This document shows positions 34,965 to 42,185 of a DNA stretch of 64,000 nucleotides, in pieces (within the stretch, counting starts at the first letter, position 1; each line of letters begins with the position of its first letter). The notes under the pieces were generated by a model, which saw only the letters and a program-made list of their open reading frames with translations, did not search any database and had not been told where the DNA came from. The DNA comes from Bordetella flabilis (GTDB taxonomy: Bacteria > Pseudomonadota > Gammaproteobacteria > Burkholderiales > Burkholderiaceae_B), in contig NZ_CP016172.1 in the NCBI RefSeq assembly GCF_001676725.1, positions 5,022,001 through 5,086,000 on the forward strand. Reading direction: 5' to 3'. Made by a program: the position numbers and the translations under genes.

Positions 34965-35414
34965 TCCCTGGAGTCATGGGCTGACGGGCAATTCGGAGGC
35001 AACACACAAAACAATCGACACGTCAGGTGGAAAGCATATTGACCGCTCCAATCGGGCATTGACTTGAAAACAGGTCTTTTATTTTGATTTCCAGACCGAC
35101 GTTGGCCGCAAGCTGCGCGCGCTTGCCCCCGAACCTATCCGCCGCAGACGACTCTTGTCCCTGAGCAGGCAAAGTAGATTAGATGGAAGCTAGCGATGGC
35201 CCGCCTGGCAGTACGGTGTTCTCGCTCGTTGGGCGGCGATAGCTCGCCGGCCGGTCGCCACCACGCGGGCGAAGGGCTGCAGGAGCGCATCGATCCATCG
35301 ACCGTCTATTGGTTGGCTGATGCAAACAGTGATTCTGCGGACTGACGGTTTATCCGCATCCCTTGAGACCCTACAGTGGGCGTGTTCTCAATCGTTTTGC
35401 AAGGAACGCCTCTT
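34965..35414. other. Intergenic region between divergent genes
   Basis: About 450 bp. It contains an AT-rich patch (35059-35093) where TTGACT is followed by TTTTATTTTG, possibly a promoter. One open frame of 49 codons (35196-35345) has GGAAG before its ATG, but its composition does not look coding, so it is not called. The ridA ribosome-binding site AAGGAA is at 35401-35406. No repeat or RNA was recognised. Confidence 0.4.
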
Positions 35415-35819
35415 ATGACCACCCGCGACGTCGTCAGCCCGCCTAACCCCCACGCCCTGTACGACCTCCACCGCTATTCCCCCGCGATCCGCGCCAACGG
35501 CCTGCTGTTCGTGTCCGGCCAGGTCGGCAGCAGGCCCGATGGCTCGCCTGAGCCGGATTTCGATGAACAGGTACGCCTGGCGTTCCGGAATCTGAACGCC
35601 ATCCTGGCCGCGGCCGGCTGCAGCTTCTGCGACGTCATTGATGTGACCGTGTTCATGGTGAATCCGGACACCCACTTTGAGCGCGCCTGGGCGGTAGCTG
35701 CGGAATACTGGGGCGAGGCGCCGTATCCAACGGCAACCGCCGTCGGTGTGACTTGGCTGTCCGGGTTCCAATTCGAAATCAAGGTGATCGCCAAACTGCC
35801 GGAAGTCGCAGGCTCCTGA
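35415..35819 (+). CDS. RidA/YjgF-family enamine/imine deaminase
   Basis: A 134-residue RidA-family protein. The family signature appears as NGLLFVSGQVG...FDEQVRLAFRNLNAILAAAGCSFCDVIDVTVFMVN and ends YPTATAVGVTWLSG.QFEIKVIAKL. These trimers hydrolyse reactive enamines and imines from amino-acid metabolism. The usual catalytic Arg near the end (R105 of E. coli RidA) is not evident: the equivalent stretch reads YPTATAVGVTWL, so it may be a YjgF-like divergent member. The start at 35415 follows AAGGAA; sequence further upstream is non-coding. It is monocistronic, followed by a strong hairpin. Confidence 0.85.
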   Translation: MTTRDVVSPPNPHALYDLHRYSPAIRANGLLFVSGQVGSRPDGSPEPDFDEQVRLAFRNLNAILAAAGCSFCDVIDVTVFMVNPDTHFERAWAVAAEYWGEAPYPTATAVGVTWLSGFQFEIKVIAKLPEVAGS

Positions 35820-35860
35820 TGCCTAATGCCGGACGGCTTCGAGGCGGCCGGCATTAGGCA
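35820..35860 (+). terminator. Hairpin terminator after ridA
   Basis: A perfect 13-bp stem: TGCCTAATGCCGG (35820-35832) with CCGGCATTAGGCA (35848-35860), loop 15 nt. It begins on the base after the ridA stop codon. There is no T-run, so it may work as a Rho-assisted or RNA-stabilising structure. Confidence 0.6.
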
Positions 35861-36165
35861 TCTGCTGCAGGCTTGACCTGACGGGACGCTACTGCCAGTT
35901 ATCGATGTCCCGAAAAGCCGATGGACCAATGGACTTCCGGGCGATGCTACGCGACCCAGGCAACAATGCCGAGATCGAGACCGTCGAATCGGCCACGCAC
36001 ATGACCTCTTCCCAATGGAGACGCCTGTCTGGATGCGCGCCAGGCGCATGGACGCGTCGAGGCGCGCATGGACTTGTCGAGGCGGTGTCCCTGGCGGGCT
36101 CAGGGACATTGCGTGACACCAGCACGCTTTGCTCTACCCTAGGTAAAATCCGCCCGGAGATGTTC
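35861..36165. other. Intergenic region upstream of the DsbA-like gene
   Basis: About 305 bp. A long frame crosses it in the DsbA frame but has no ribosome-binding site and no family similarity, so it is treated as leader. A TAAAAT sequence at 36144-36149 is a plausible -10 for the DsbA-like gene. Nothing else recognised. Confidence 0.4.
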
Positions 36166-36816
36166 ATGCCCAAGATCACTATCGATTTCGTGTCCGACGT
36201 TGCCTGTCCCTGGTGCGCCGTAGGCCTCGGCGGCCTGCTGACCGCCATCGATCGCGTGAAGGGCGCGGCCGACGTCGAACTGCGCTTCCAGCCGTTCGAA
36301 CTGAATCCCGACATGCCCAAAGGTGGGCAGAACACCATCGAGCGCCTGATGGCCAAGTACGGCTACACCCGCGAGCAGGTGCAGGCCAACCGCCGGGTGA
36401 TCTCTGAACGCGCCGCGGCGGTTGGCATGAAGGTGCGCATGGCGGAAGACAACCGGTCGTTCAACACCTTCGACGCGCACCGTCTGCTGCATTGGGCTGG
36501 TCTGCAGGACCAGGGCAGCCAGACGGCGCTTAAAAAGCGCCTGCTGGAGGTGTATCACTACGAGAACCTGGACACCAGCGACGCCGAGGTGCTCGCGAAG
36601 GCCGCCGCTGATGCGGGCCTGGACGAAGCGCAGGCGCGGGCAGTGCTGGCGTCGGATCGCTATGTCGACGAGGTGCGCCAGAACGAAACGCTGTGGCTAG
36701 ATCGTGGCATTACGTCAGTGCCGTCGGTGATTCTCAACGACAAGTATCTGGTGTCGGGCGGCCAGCCGCCCGAGGCGTTCGAGCAGGCACTGAGGCAGGT
36801 TGCCCAAGAGGGATAA
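36166..36816 (+). CDS. DsbA-family oxidoreductase, FrnE type
   Basis: A 216-residue thioredoxin-fold protein. The start at 36166 follows GGAG with a 7-bp spacer. Its active site CPWC lies at residues 14-17 (DVACPWCAVG), right after the first strand, and the helical insertion contains FQPFELNPDMP, a FrnE hallmark. The cis-Pro loop is GITSVPSVILNDKYLVSGGQPPEAFEQAL. It has no signal peptide, so it is a cytoplasmic dithiol-disulfide oxidoreductase, perhaps acting in stress. It stands at the left edge of the accessory region; an antitoxin fragment lies 33 bp downstream. Confidence 0.85.
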   Translation: MPKITIDFVSDVACPWCAVGLGGLLTAIDRVKGAADVELRFQPFELNPDMPKGGQNTIERLMAKYGYTREQVQANRRVISERAAAVGMKVRMAEDNRSFNTFDAHRLLHWAGLQDQGSQTALKKRLLEVYHYENLDTSDAEVLAKAAADAGLDEAQARAVLASDRYVDEVRQNETLWLDRGITSVPSVILNDKYLVSGGQPPEAFEQALRQVAQEG

Positions 36817-36848
36817 GTCCCGTGCCCATGGCAGCAGATCGCCCAGCG

Positions 36849-37001
36849 ATGGCAATCCATCGCCGTGACGTGAAACGTGTGCACGATGACGCTACCGCAC
36901 TGGTCGAACTCGGGCTGATTGAGCGGTCGGAGACCGGCGCGTTGTCATGCCCCTACGTGGACATCCATGTCGATATGCACGTCTTCCGGCTCACGGCATA
37001 G
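36849..37001 (+). pseudogene. Fragment of HTH antitoxin gene (duplicate of the gene at 38684)
   Basis: A 50-codon open frame encodes RDVKRVHDDATALVELGLIERSETGALSCPYVDIHVDMHV, almost identical to the last 48 residues of the HTH protein at 38684-39058 (3-4 differences). The N-terminal half of that protein, including its own start, is missing. It is therefore a broken copy that starts abruptly after the DsbA-like gene. DNA identity is clearly lower than protein identity, so the copies diverged some time ago. Confidence 0.8.
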
Positions 37002-37052
37002 GGAGACGCTGGCAGCCAATATCAGCCATGTTATTGATTTTATTGAACATTT

Positions 37053-37067
37053 TGGCGGACAGAGGGG
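37053..37067. repeat. Left attachment-site copy of the tRNA-Ser 3' end
   Basis: TGGCGGACAGAGGGG matches the 3' end of the tRNA-Ser gene at 40175-40189 exactly, in the same orientation. Similarity continues weakly to about 37085 (CTCGATACACTTGTCG versus the tRNA's CCGATACGCTTTTGACG), with the T-arm bases missing. It is the expected remnant of attL when an element integrates at a tRNA 3' end. Confidence 0.75.
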
Positions 37068-37127
37068 ACTCGATACACTTGTCGCAATGTGGCGTGTTTT
37101 GGGCGCCTGTTCAGTTCGCAGATCAAT

Positions 37128-37150
37128 AATACCCGCAAAAATACCCGCGG
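37128..37150. repeat. Island-end repeat, copy 1 (AATACCCGCAAAAATACCCGC)
   Basis: The 18-bp core ATACCCGCAAAA(A/G)TACCC occurs here and again at 40068-40090, with an inverted partial copy at 40031-40048. All copies sit close to the ends of the tRNA-Ser mini-island, so they are likely integrase arm-type binding sites. Within this copy, ATACCCGC is repeated directly. Confidence 0.6.
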
Positions 37151-37257
37151 CATCTTTCGCTTTCGGTGATCGAAGGACCACGCGTTATATGGGGGCCACA
37201 GGCTTGCGTAGCAGGGGTGTAACATTCTGCCAATTTCTCAGCCCTTGAGAGGCGTCA

Positions 37258-38070
37258 ATGCCGTTCTCCATCGAAGGCTTCCTCGAAACCGAGGGCACGA
37301 TAGCCGAACAGCAAAAGGCTAGGTACGGCGATCTTTTTGAGCTCGCCTACTCATTCTCCCGCGTGGGGATGCAGCTCACAGAGCGGCTGCAAGCAGCGCG
37401 CCGCAATCGTGAGCTCGTGGGCGCGACACTGCTCGCTCGTAGCGTGGCGCATTTCCAAGCGATCGTGATGCTCGTCGAACGAGGACTGCCGGTTGAAGCG
37501 ATGGTGCTCACCCGTAGCCTTATGGAGACATCGTTTGTCATTTGTGCGCTAGCGAAGAATACGGTGACGACTGAAGAACTAGCACAACACGATCTCGCTT
37601 CGCGGGGAAAGCTGGCTAGTGCGCTTACAAGGGTGCCATCAGCGGCACTTGATGAACACCACGCCGGCCTCAAGAGCTTCGTGAAAGACCTTGATGGGGC
37701 TAAGGCAATACTAGTAGAGAACATGGCAAGCCGAGCGGGCTTGCTTGACCTCTACAACAGCTTTTACAGATACCTTTCGCATATTGCCTCTCACCCATCG
37801 ATAACCGCATCAGACCTGTACTTCATCGAAGGCAATGGTTCGGACCGCGTTTCCTTTCGCTGCGTTCCAGAAGATACGCCGATCGCGTTAATTCTCACCT
37901 TTCTGACTATGCTGATCACGTTTGGATCCCACGAAGAACTCGCCGGCACGACGCCTGAACTCAGCGCAGCGATTTCCGAATTGGGAGAACAGTACCAACT
38001 CCTCGAACGTCGCTATTCGGTTTGGGATCGCAGCGGCGGGATTCGACCTAGCGCCACGGCGCGGTCCTAA
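37258..38070 (+). CDS. DUF5677-type protein of the mini-island
   Basis: A 270-residue soluble alpha-helical protein without a signal peptide. The segment VAHFQAIVMLVERGLPVEAMVLTRSLMETSFVICALAK is the kind seen in DUF5677 proteins. The remainder is helical with conserved-looking SHIASHPSI. A GAGAGG site precedes the ATG. Codon choice and GC are lower than in neighbouring core genes, consistent with arrival on the island. The function is unknown. It lies just inside the left island end, opposite the tRNA. Confidence 0.7.
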   Translation: MPFSIEGFLETEGTIAEQQKARYGDLFELAYSFSRVGMQLTERLQAARRNRELVGATLLARSVAHFQAIVMLVERGLPVEAMVLTRSLMETSFVICALAKNTVTTEELAQHDLASRGKLASALTRVPSAALDEHHAGLKSFVKDLDGAKAILVENMASRAGLLDLYNSFYRYLSHIASHPSITASDLYFIEGNGSDRVSFRCVPEDTPIALILTFLTMLITFGSHEELAGTTPELSAAISELGEQYQLLERRYSVWDRSGGIRPSATARS

Positions 38071-38093
38071 CGTGCTTCTGGGATTACAAGCCA

Positions 38094-38129
38094 GCGAACT
38101 GGCGCAAGCCGGCGAACTGGCGCAAGCCG
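38094..38129 (+). repeat. 18-bp tandem repeat, two copies
   Basis: GCGAACTGGCGCAAGCCG is repeated exactly at 38094-38111 and 38112-38129, then breaks off after GCGA. It lies between the DUF5677-type gene and the SRAP remnant and may mark the deletion junction that truncated the SRAP gene. Confidence 0.7.
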
Positions 38130-38132
38130 GCG

Positions 38133-38334
38133 ATTAGCAATACCAAGATCGAGACCATCGCCGCCGACCGCTGGCCGTGGCCTGGCTGATGAAGCAAAAC
38201 GGCCGGACGATTGTTCCGGCGACGGTTGGTACGAATGGAAGTGGCTAACCGATGATCAGAACGGGCCGAAGCGGCTGCACGTCATCCATCTGGGCGAAGG
38301 GGAGCCGCTATTCTTGCCGGCTGCGCGCAACTGA
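38133..38334 (+). pseudogene. Remnant of SOS-response-associated peptidase (SRAP/YedK) gene
   Basis: In two frames one can read pieces of an SRAP protein: ISNTKIETIAADRWPW (compare N.KIETI), then, after a stop and frame change, GDGWYEWKWLTDDQNGPKRLHVIHLGEGEPLFLPA (compare GWYEWK...GEPLFFA). The catalytic N-terminal Cys part is absent and stops interrupt the frame. SRAP proteins crosslink to abasic DNA and are frequent passengers on mobile elements. This copy is dead. Confidence 0.7.
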
Positions 38335-38411
38335 CGACATAGCCGGAAGGCGCAGGTTGGATCGCGTTGTCCATATTGACAACACCACGGCTTGTTGGCT
38401 AAATTGACAAC

Positions 38412-38687
38412 ATGAAGGCCGAACTCATTCACCAGTTCAAGTCCGTCGGTGAAGATGGCATCATCGAGATGATCGTTTGGAAGCTTCCCTCGCCTGTTCC
38501 GCCATCGGAACATCTCTACAAATACCGCTTGGTGTACATCGCGGACGATACGCGCGTGGTCGGCTACGACAACGAGCGGGGCAAGGGCGATCACTGCCAC
38601 CTCGACGGCGACCAACTTCCCTACACATTCGTCAGCGTCGAACAGTTGATCGAAGACTTCATTGCTGAAGTAAGTCGGAGAAAATGA
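38412..38687 (+). CDS. TumE-type toxin (DUF6516)
   Basis: A 91-residue protein with KAELIHQFKSVGEDGIIEMIVWKLPSPVPPSEHLYKYRLVYI, a pattern found in the DUF6516/TumE toxins, followed by VVGYDNERGKGDHCHLDGDQLPYTFVSVEQLIEDF. The GDHCHLDG motif offers conserved His/Asp for catalysis. It has no signal peptide. Its TGA overlaps the ATG of the antitoxin gene (ATGA), a typical toxin-antitoxin arrangement with the toxin gene first. RNA cleavage is the presumed activity of the family and was not tested here. Confidence 0.8.
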   Translation: MKAELIHQFKSVGEDGIIEMIVWKLPSPVPPSEHLYKYRLVYIADDTRVVGYDNERGKGDHCHLDGDQLPYTFVSVEQLIEDFIAEVSRRK

Positions 38688-39058
38688 CCATGGAACGAAA
38701 CCTGACCATTACCACCCGGCGCGATTGGGCAGCCGCACTGCGCGAAGCGGGCGTAGCGGCTACCAAGGGTATGAAGAGAGGTACTTATCAGGGTGAAACG
38801 CTGAATTTCGAGACACCCGCCGCGTTCTTTTCCCGCCTCACGTCGAACCGTTGGACAATGCTGGCCGAATTGCAGGGTGCTGGTAGCATCGGTGTGCGAG
38901 AACTCGCTCGCCGTCTAAGCCGAGATGTAAAGCGCGTGCATGACGATGCCACTGCCTTGGTCGAACTGGGGCTGATCGAACGCTCCGAAACCGGCGCGCT
39001 GTCATGCCCCTATGCGGATATCCACGTAGATATGCATGTATCCCGGCTCGCCGCTTAA
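38684..39058 (+). CDS. HTH-containing antitoxin/DNA-binding partner of the TumE-type toxin
   Basis: A 124-residue protein. The C-terminal half (LAELQGAGSIGVRELARRLSRDVKRVHDDATALVELGLIERSETGALSCPY) is a winged helix with the recognition helix around RDVKRVHDD, resembling HVO_A0114/MarR-like antitoxins. It probably neutralises the TumE-type toxin and represses the operon. ATG 38684 overlaps the toxin stop; ATG 38690 is an alternative. A truncated second copy lies at 36849-37001, outside the island's left repeat. Confidence 0.8.
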   Translation: MTMERNLTITTRRDWAAALREAGVAATKGMKRGTYQGETLNFETPAAFFSRLTSNRWTMLAELQGAGSIGVRELARRLSRDVKRVHDDATALVELGLIERSETGALSCPYADIHVDMHVSRLAA

Positions 39059-39176
39059 AGGTTTCACTATGCTTGGTGCCCACTCACGACTATCTGCAGC
39101 TGGGTGCTGAAATTTGCCTAATTAGCGATATTTTTATCTCTCGGAGATTTATAGCCAATATGAATAGGAGGTGACC

Positions 39177-39791
39177 TTGCCAGAATATATGCTGCGGGTT
39201 CGCGCTGAGAGGAGTGCTGGAATAGCGCAATTTGCATGGATCAATTTTCAGAAAGACGGCTCAATCTCGGTCGGACTGAATGACCGCGCCTTTATACCGC
39301 CCGACATGGATGTTCACCATGGGGTATGGAGCGCGTTCAACCGCCAAGCCATTCAGTACATCATCGCACACGATCCAAAAGCTCTGAAGCCGATTGGTTC
39401 CGCTCACCTTACATTTCATCCCCCAGGCACATTTCACTTGACCAAAGGCAAAGGCAAAAAGCCCTTCTTTGGCATCGGCGATGTAGACCTCACCGTTCGT
39501 CAAGATGGTTGGATGCCTTGGGCCAAGATCGTGTCGAAGTCTGTGTCCAAATTGTCGGCGGCAACGAAGGGAAGGGCCGGAAAAATCGCTGATGACCTGA
39601 TTCTTCCTGTTTGTCCTGGAGAGTATTCCATGGGACTCAGCATACATTTCCTAGATCCCGAACGGGTGCACGAAGTCACCGCTACGACAACAAGCCGGCT
39701 TGTGGCCTGGCATGGTCGATCAGTTGCGGTCACCCTCGAAGCGCTGCCCCCTCAACGTATTTCGACGATCTCTTGGATACATCAATACTAG
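39177..39791 (+). CDS. Unknown protein of the mini-island
   Basis: A 204-residue soluble protein with no recognised domain. The start TTG 39177 is chosen because AGGAGG ends 5 bp before it; GTG 39171 overlaps that site and ATG 39189 is too far. It begins PEYMLRVRAERSAG and has blocks IGSAHLTFHPPGTFHLTKGKGKKPFFG and ILPVCPGEYSMGLSIHFLDPER. Its base composition is lower in GC than the surroundings. It is the last gene before the right island end. Neither membrane segments nor a signal peptide are visible. Confidence 0.65.
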   Translation: MPEYMLRVRAERSAGIAQFAWINFQKDGSISVGLNDRAFIPPDMDVHHGVWSAFNRQAIQYIIAHDPKALKPIGSAHLTFHPPGTFHLTKGKGKKPFFGIGDVDLTVRQDGWMPWAKIVSKSVSKLSAATKGRAGKIADDLILPVCPGEYSMGLSIHFLDPERVHEVTATTTSRLVAWHGRSVAVTLEALPPQRISTISWIHQY

Positions 39792-40030
39792 TGCATCGCA
39801 ATTTCGCTTATCTCGTGACTAGCTGCGGGGCCGGTACCGACGTTTATGGAGATGAGTGCGGTTCTTGAGTTGATGACTTAACAAGACCCATTTCATAGAA
39901 ACGTCTGCACAGTGGAAAACCCAGCGATCCGAGTCGTTGCATAAGCCGCCTGTAAAGGCCCGTCGTGACCAGACGTTCGGACCGGCAGTAAAACGCTCCC
40001 ATATCACCCAATCAACGCATCACGCCTTAT

Positions 40031-40090
40031 GTGCGGGTACTTTTGCACTATGACGACGTCTATTTGAAATACCCGCAAAAGTACCCCCGC
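40031..40090. repeat. Inverted pair of the island-end repeat
   Basis: GCGGGTACTTTTGC (40033-40046) is the reverse complement of GCAAAAGTACCCGC, which recurs at 40075-40090 with two extra C. The second half also matches the left-end copy at 37128-37150. This arrangement suggests binding sites for a tyrosine recombinase that is now missing. Confidence 0.6.
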
Positions 40091-40108
40091 CGAGGGGCCA
40101 CTGAAACG

Positions 40109-40134
40109 AAAAAAGCCCGCAACTTGCGGGCTTT
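40109..40134 (-). terminator. Intrinsic terminator of the tRNA-Ser gene
   Basis: On the minus strand AAAGCCCGCA and TGCGGGCTTT form a 10-bp stem with a 3-nt loop, followed directly by a run of six T (plus 40109-40114 are A). It lies about 40 bp beyond the 3' end of the tRNA and is the natural end of its transcript. Confidence 0.85.
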
Positions 40135-40174
40135 AGCGGGATAGTGGCCGCGACTGAACGCAACCAAATGTTAC

Positions 40175-40265
40175 TGGCGGACAGAGGGGGATTCGAACCC
40201 CCGATACGCTTTTGACGTATACACGCTTTCCAGGCGTGCGCCTTCAACCGCTCGGCCACCTGTCC
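40175..40265 (-). tRNA. tRNA-Ser (anticodon GGA)
   Basis: The minus strand gives GGACAGG at the 5' end, which pairs with TCTGTCC near the 3' end, discriminator G and an encoded CCA. The D-arm (GTGGCCGAGCGGTTGAAGGC) and the T-arm (GGGGGTTCGAATCCCCC) are typical. The anticodon loop CCTGGAAAG shows anticodon GGA (Ser, UCC/UCU codons). The long variable arm (TATACGTCAAAAGCGTATC) is characteristic of tRNA-Ser. Length is 91 nt. Its 3' end is the target of the mini-island. Confidence 0.95.
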
Positions 40266-40441
40266 TGATCCGGTTTCGCTCGGGGACACGGGGAATACCC
40301 ATCATCCCACTCCTGGTACCAGGCGCCCCTACTCGCTTGAATAACAGCTCGAAGGCGGCGCTCCAGCCCATCCGCGCCCTGCTACAAACGGACGCGCAAA
40401 ACGGCAATCCGCGATTCTAGCAGACTTCCTTGGCGGCTGTC

Positions 40442-42181
40442 CTACAGGGACAGATACGCCTCGACAGCGGCCAGTACCGTCTCCGTCTGCACGGTATGGG
40501 CGAAGCGGAAGCGGTCGCCGTACACCGTCTCGTCGGGAAACTCCGAAATCAGCGACAGCGGCACGTCCTCGCCCACCCCTTCGGTGCGCTGCACAGGGAT
40601 GCCGTTCATCACCTCGAAGCCGCGCTGCAAGGCATGCGTTTCGAACATCTTCATCTGGCGGGCATTGAATTCGACCAGTCCGGGGACCTTCGCGGCCAGT
40701 TCGGCAGATACATGCTCCAGCAGCGCCTTGGCCTTGGCGGCCCAGCCGGGATGGTGGCGCAGCACCAGGAAGAAGCCCTTGGGTATCGTCCAGAGCTCGA
40801 ACCCGCGCGGCAGGTAGCCGGAAAGCGGCCGCGTCCATTCATGGGCGGGGTAGCCGTGCAGGTTGATATGGAGCTCGGCGCCCGTCATTTCGAAGGCCTT
40901 GCGGCGCGCCTCGCGTTCGAACCAGGGTGCGCGCTCGCGATAAGCCAGGTCGTCGCCCAGCGCGGAATAGCGCGCGGCATGGTGCATATGGCGGGGGTTG
41001 TGCGCGCACAATTCACGATGCAGCGCATAGCCATCCGGGTTCTCGGAGGCGAATAGCGCGAAATGGGCGCCGGGGCGATTCTTCAGGATATGCGCGGCGC
41101 GCAATGCCCCGACCACGCCCGACGTCTCGTTCGCGTGCTGGCCGCCGGAAATCACCACGGGCTTCTGTTCGCCCTTGATGTAGGTGCAGAGCACCGGCCG
41201 GCCCTGGCGCGTCTGCACGGTGAACGGCTCCCCGCCGACCAGCGCCATTTCGTGCGCGATGCGGCTGAAGGACAGTGGGCCATCCGCCTGGTCCAGGCGC
41301 TTGCCCGCGCCGTCCGGTACGATCGCCGCCGGCGCTGGGAAGGCCACGGTCTCCACACGAACGCGGGACGGCCCGTCTACCTGGCGCACATCCGGCACGA
41401 TCTGGCCGGGCTGCAGGCCGCGGTTGCCCAGGGGCCGACCCGAGTGCCGCTGGAAAACTTCCAGCAGGCCGAAGTAGAGATCCTCGTGCAAGGCCTCAGG
41501 GGTGCTCACCACCTCGTCTTCGTAGGCCAGCTCCCGTTCGATGCCCGGCAGGTCGACGCGGATATCCAGACGCTCAAAATAGGGCTCCGTGGCGCCCCAT
41601 TCATGTCCCCGCACGCATTCCACAATGGCGGCGAACACCGACGCAACATCCGTGGGCCTGGCTTCATCCATGGCCACGCCGTCGGCGCGGCCATCCACGC
41701 GCACCCAACCGGTAGGCGACAGGTTGACGACGCCGGCATGGTCCTCCACCACCTGGTTGGGGGCGAACACGCGCGCCGTTTCGCTGCGGCCGTCGGTGTA
41801 TCGCAGTTCGACAACGTAATGCAGATCCGCATCTCCCGCCACGAAGCTCACATCGACATCGCGCAGCATGCCGGCCAGGGGATAAGCCTCCAAGGTGAAA
41901 CGGCGCGGCACGGCTTCCTCACGCACGGGATAGCGCACGGACACGGAGTCCAGGCCGTCCAGGTCGGCTTCTTCAAGGAAGAAGTGCAGCAGCGGCTTGT
42001 AGGCGCTGCGGAAAACGGCGCTGACACCCGCCGCCGCCAGCCGCCGTTCAGCGGCGCGGCGCGCCGCCTCGTCCTCGAACAACCACGCCTGCACGCGCGC
42101 GCCTCGATACTCCTCGCGTTCGAACTCGCTTACCCAGACGTCCAGCGTGCGATCGAAAGTCCTGTCCAGCAACACTGTCAT
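40442..42181 (-). CDS. M14-like zinc carboxypeptidase/deacylase-family protein
   Basis: A 579-residue protein. The last 250 residues contain an M14 metallopeptidase core: H349 and E352 (GGQHANETSG), SENPDGYAL, H442 (INLHG) and a C-terminal glutamate (ISEFPDETVYG). The first 300 residues form a large N-terminal region without a domain I recognise; it may bind a peptide or sugar. It has no signal peptide, so it is cytoplasmic. It is the last gene of the oligopeptide ABC operon and starts 4 bp after dppC ends. It probably trims or hydrolyses the imported peptide. Confidence 0.8.
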   Translation of the reverse strand: MTVLLDRTFDRTLDVWVSEFEREEYRGARVQAWLFEDEAARRAAERRLAAAGVSAVFRSAYKPLLHFFLEEADLDGLDSVSVRYPVREEAVPRRFTLEAYPLAGMLRDVDVSFVAGDADLHYVVELRYTDGRSETARVFAPNQVVEDHAGVVNLSPTGWVRVDGRADGVAMDEARPTDVASVFAAIVECVRGHEWGATEPYFERLDIRVDLPGIERELAYEDEVVSTPEALHEDLYFGLLEVFQRHSGRPLGNRGLQPGQIVPDVRQVDGPSRVRVETVAFPAPAAIVPDGAGKRLDQADGPLSFSRIAHEMALVGGEPFTVQTRQGRPVLCTYIKGEQKPVVISGGQHANETSGVVGALRAAHILKNRPGAHFALFASENPDGYALHRELCAHNPRHMHHAARYSALGDDLAYRERAPWFEREARRKAFEMTGAELHINLHGYPAHEWTRPLSGYLPRGFELWTIPKGFFLVLRHHPGWAAKAKALLEHVSAELAAKVPGLVEFNARQMKMFETHALQRGFEVMNGIPVQRTEGVGEDVPLSLISEFPDETVYGDRFRFAHTVQTETVLAAVEAYLSL

Positions 42182-42185
42182 GGCC

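Larger units (their letters stand above)
39792..40174. other. Right end of the mini-island (non-coding)
   Basis: About 380 bp with no gene. It holds an inverted pair of the island-end motif: GTGCGGGTACTTTTGCAC (40031-40048) and AATACCCGCAAAAGTACCC (40068-40086). The tRNA terminator also lies here. No integrase remnant was recognised. Confidence 0.55.

Noticed and set aside
35196..35345. 49-codon open frame between the matrixin-like gene and ridA
   Set aside because: A GGAAG sequence precedes the ATG, but the amino-acid pattern and GC usage do not look coding, and no relatives come to mind.
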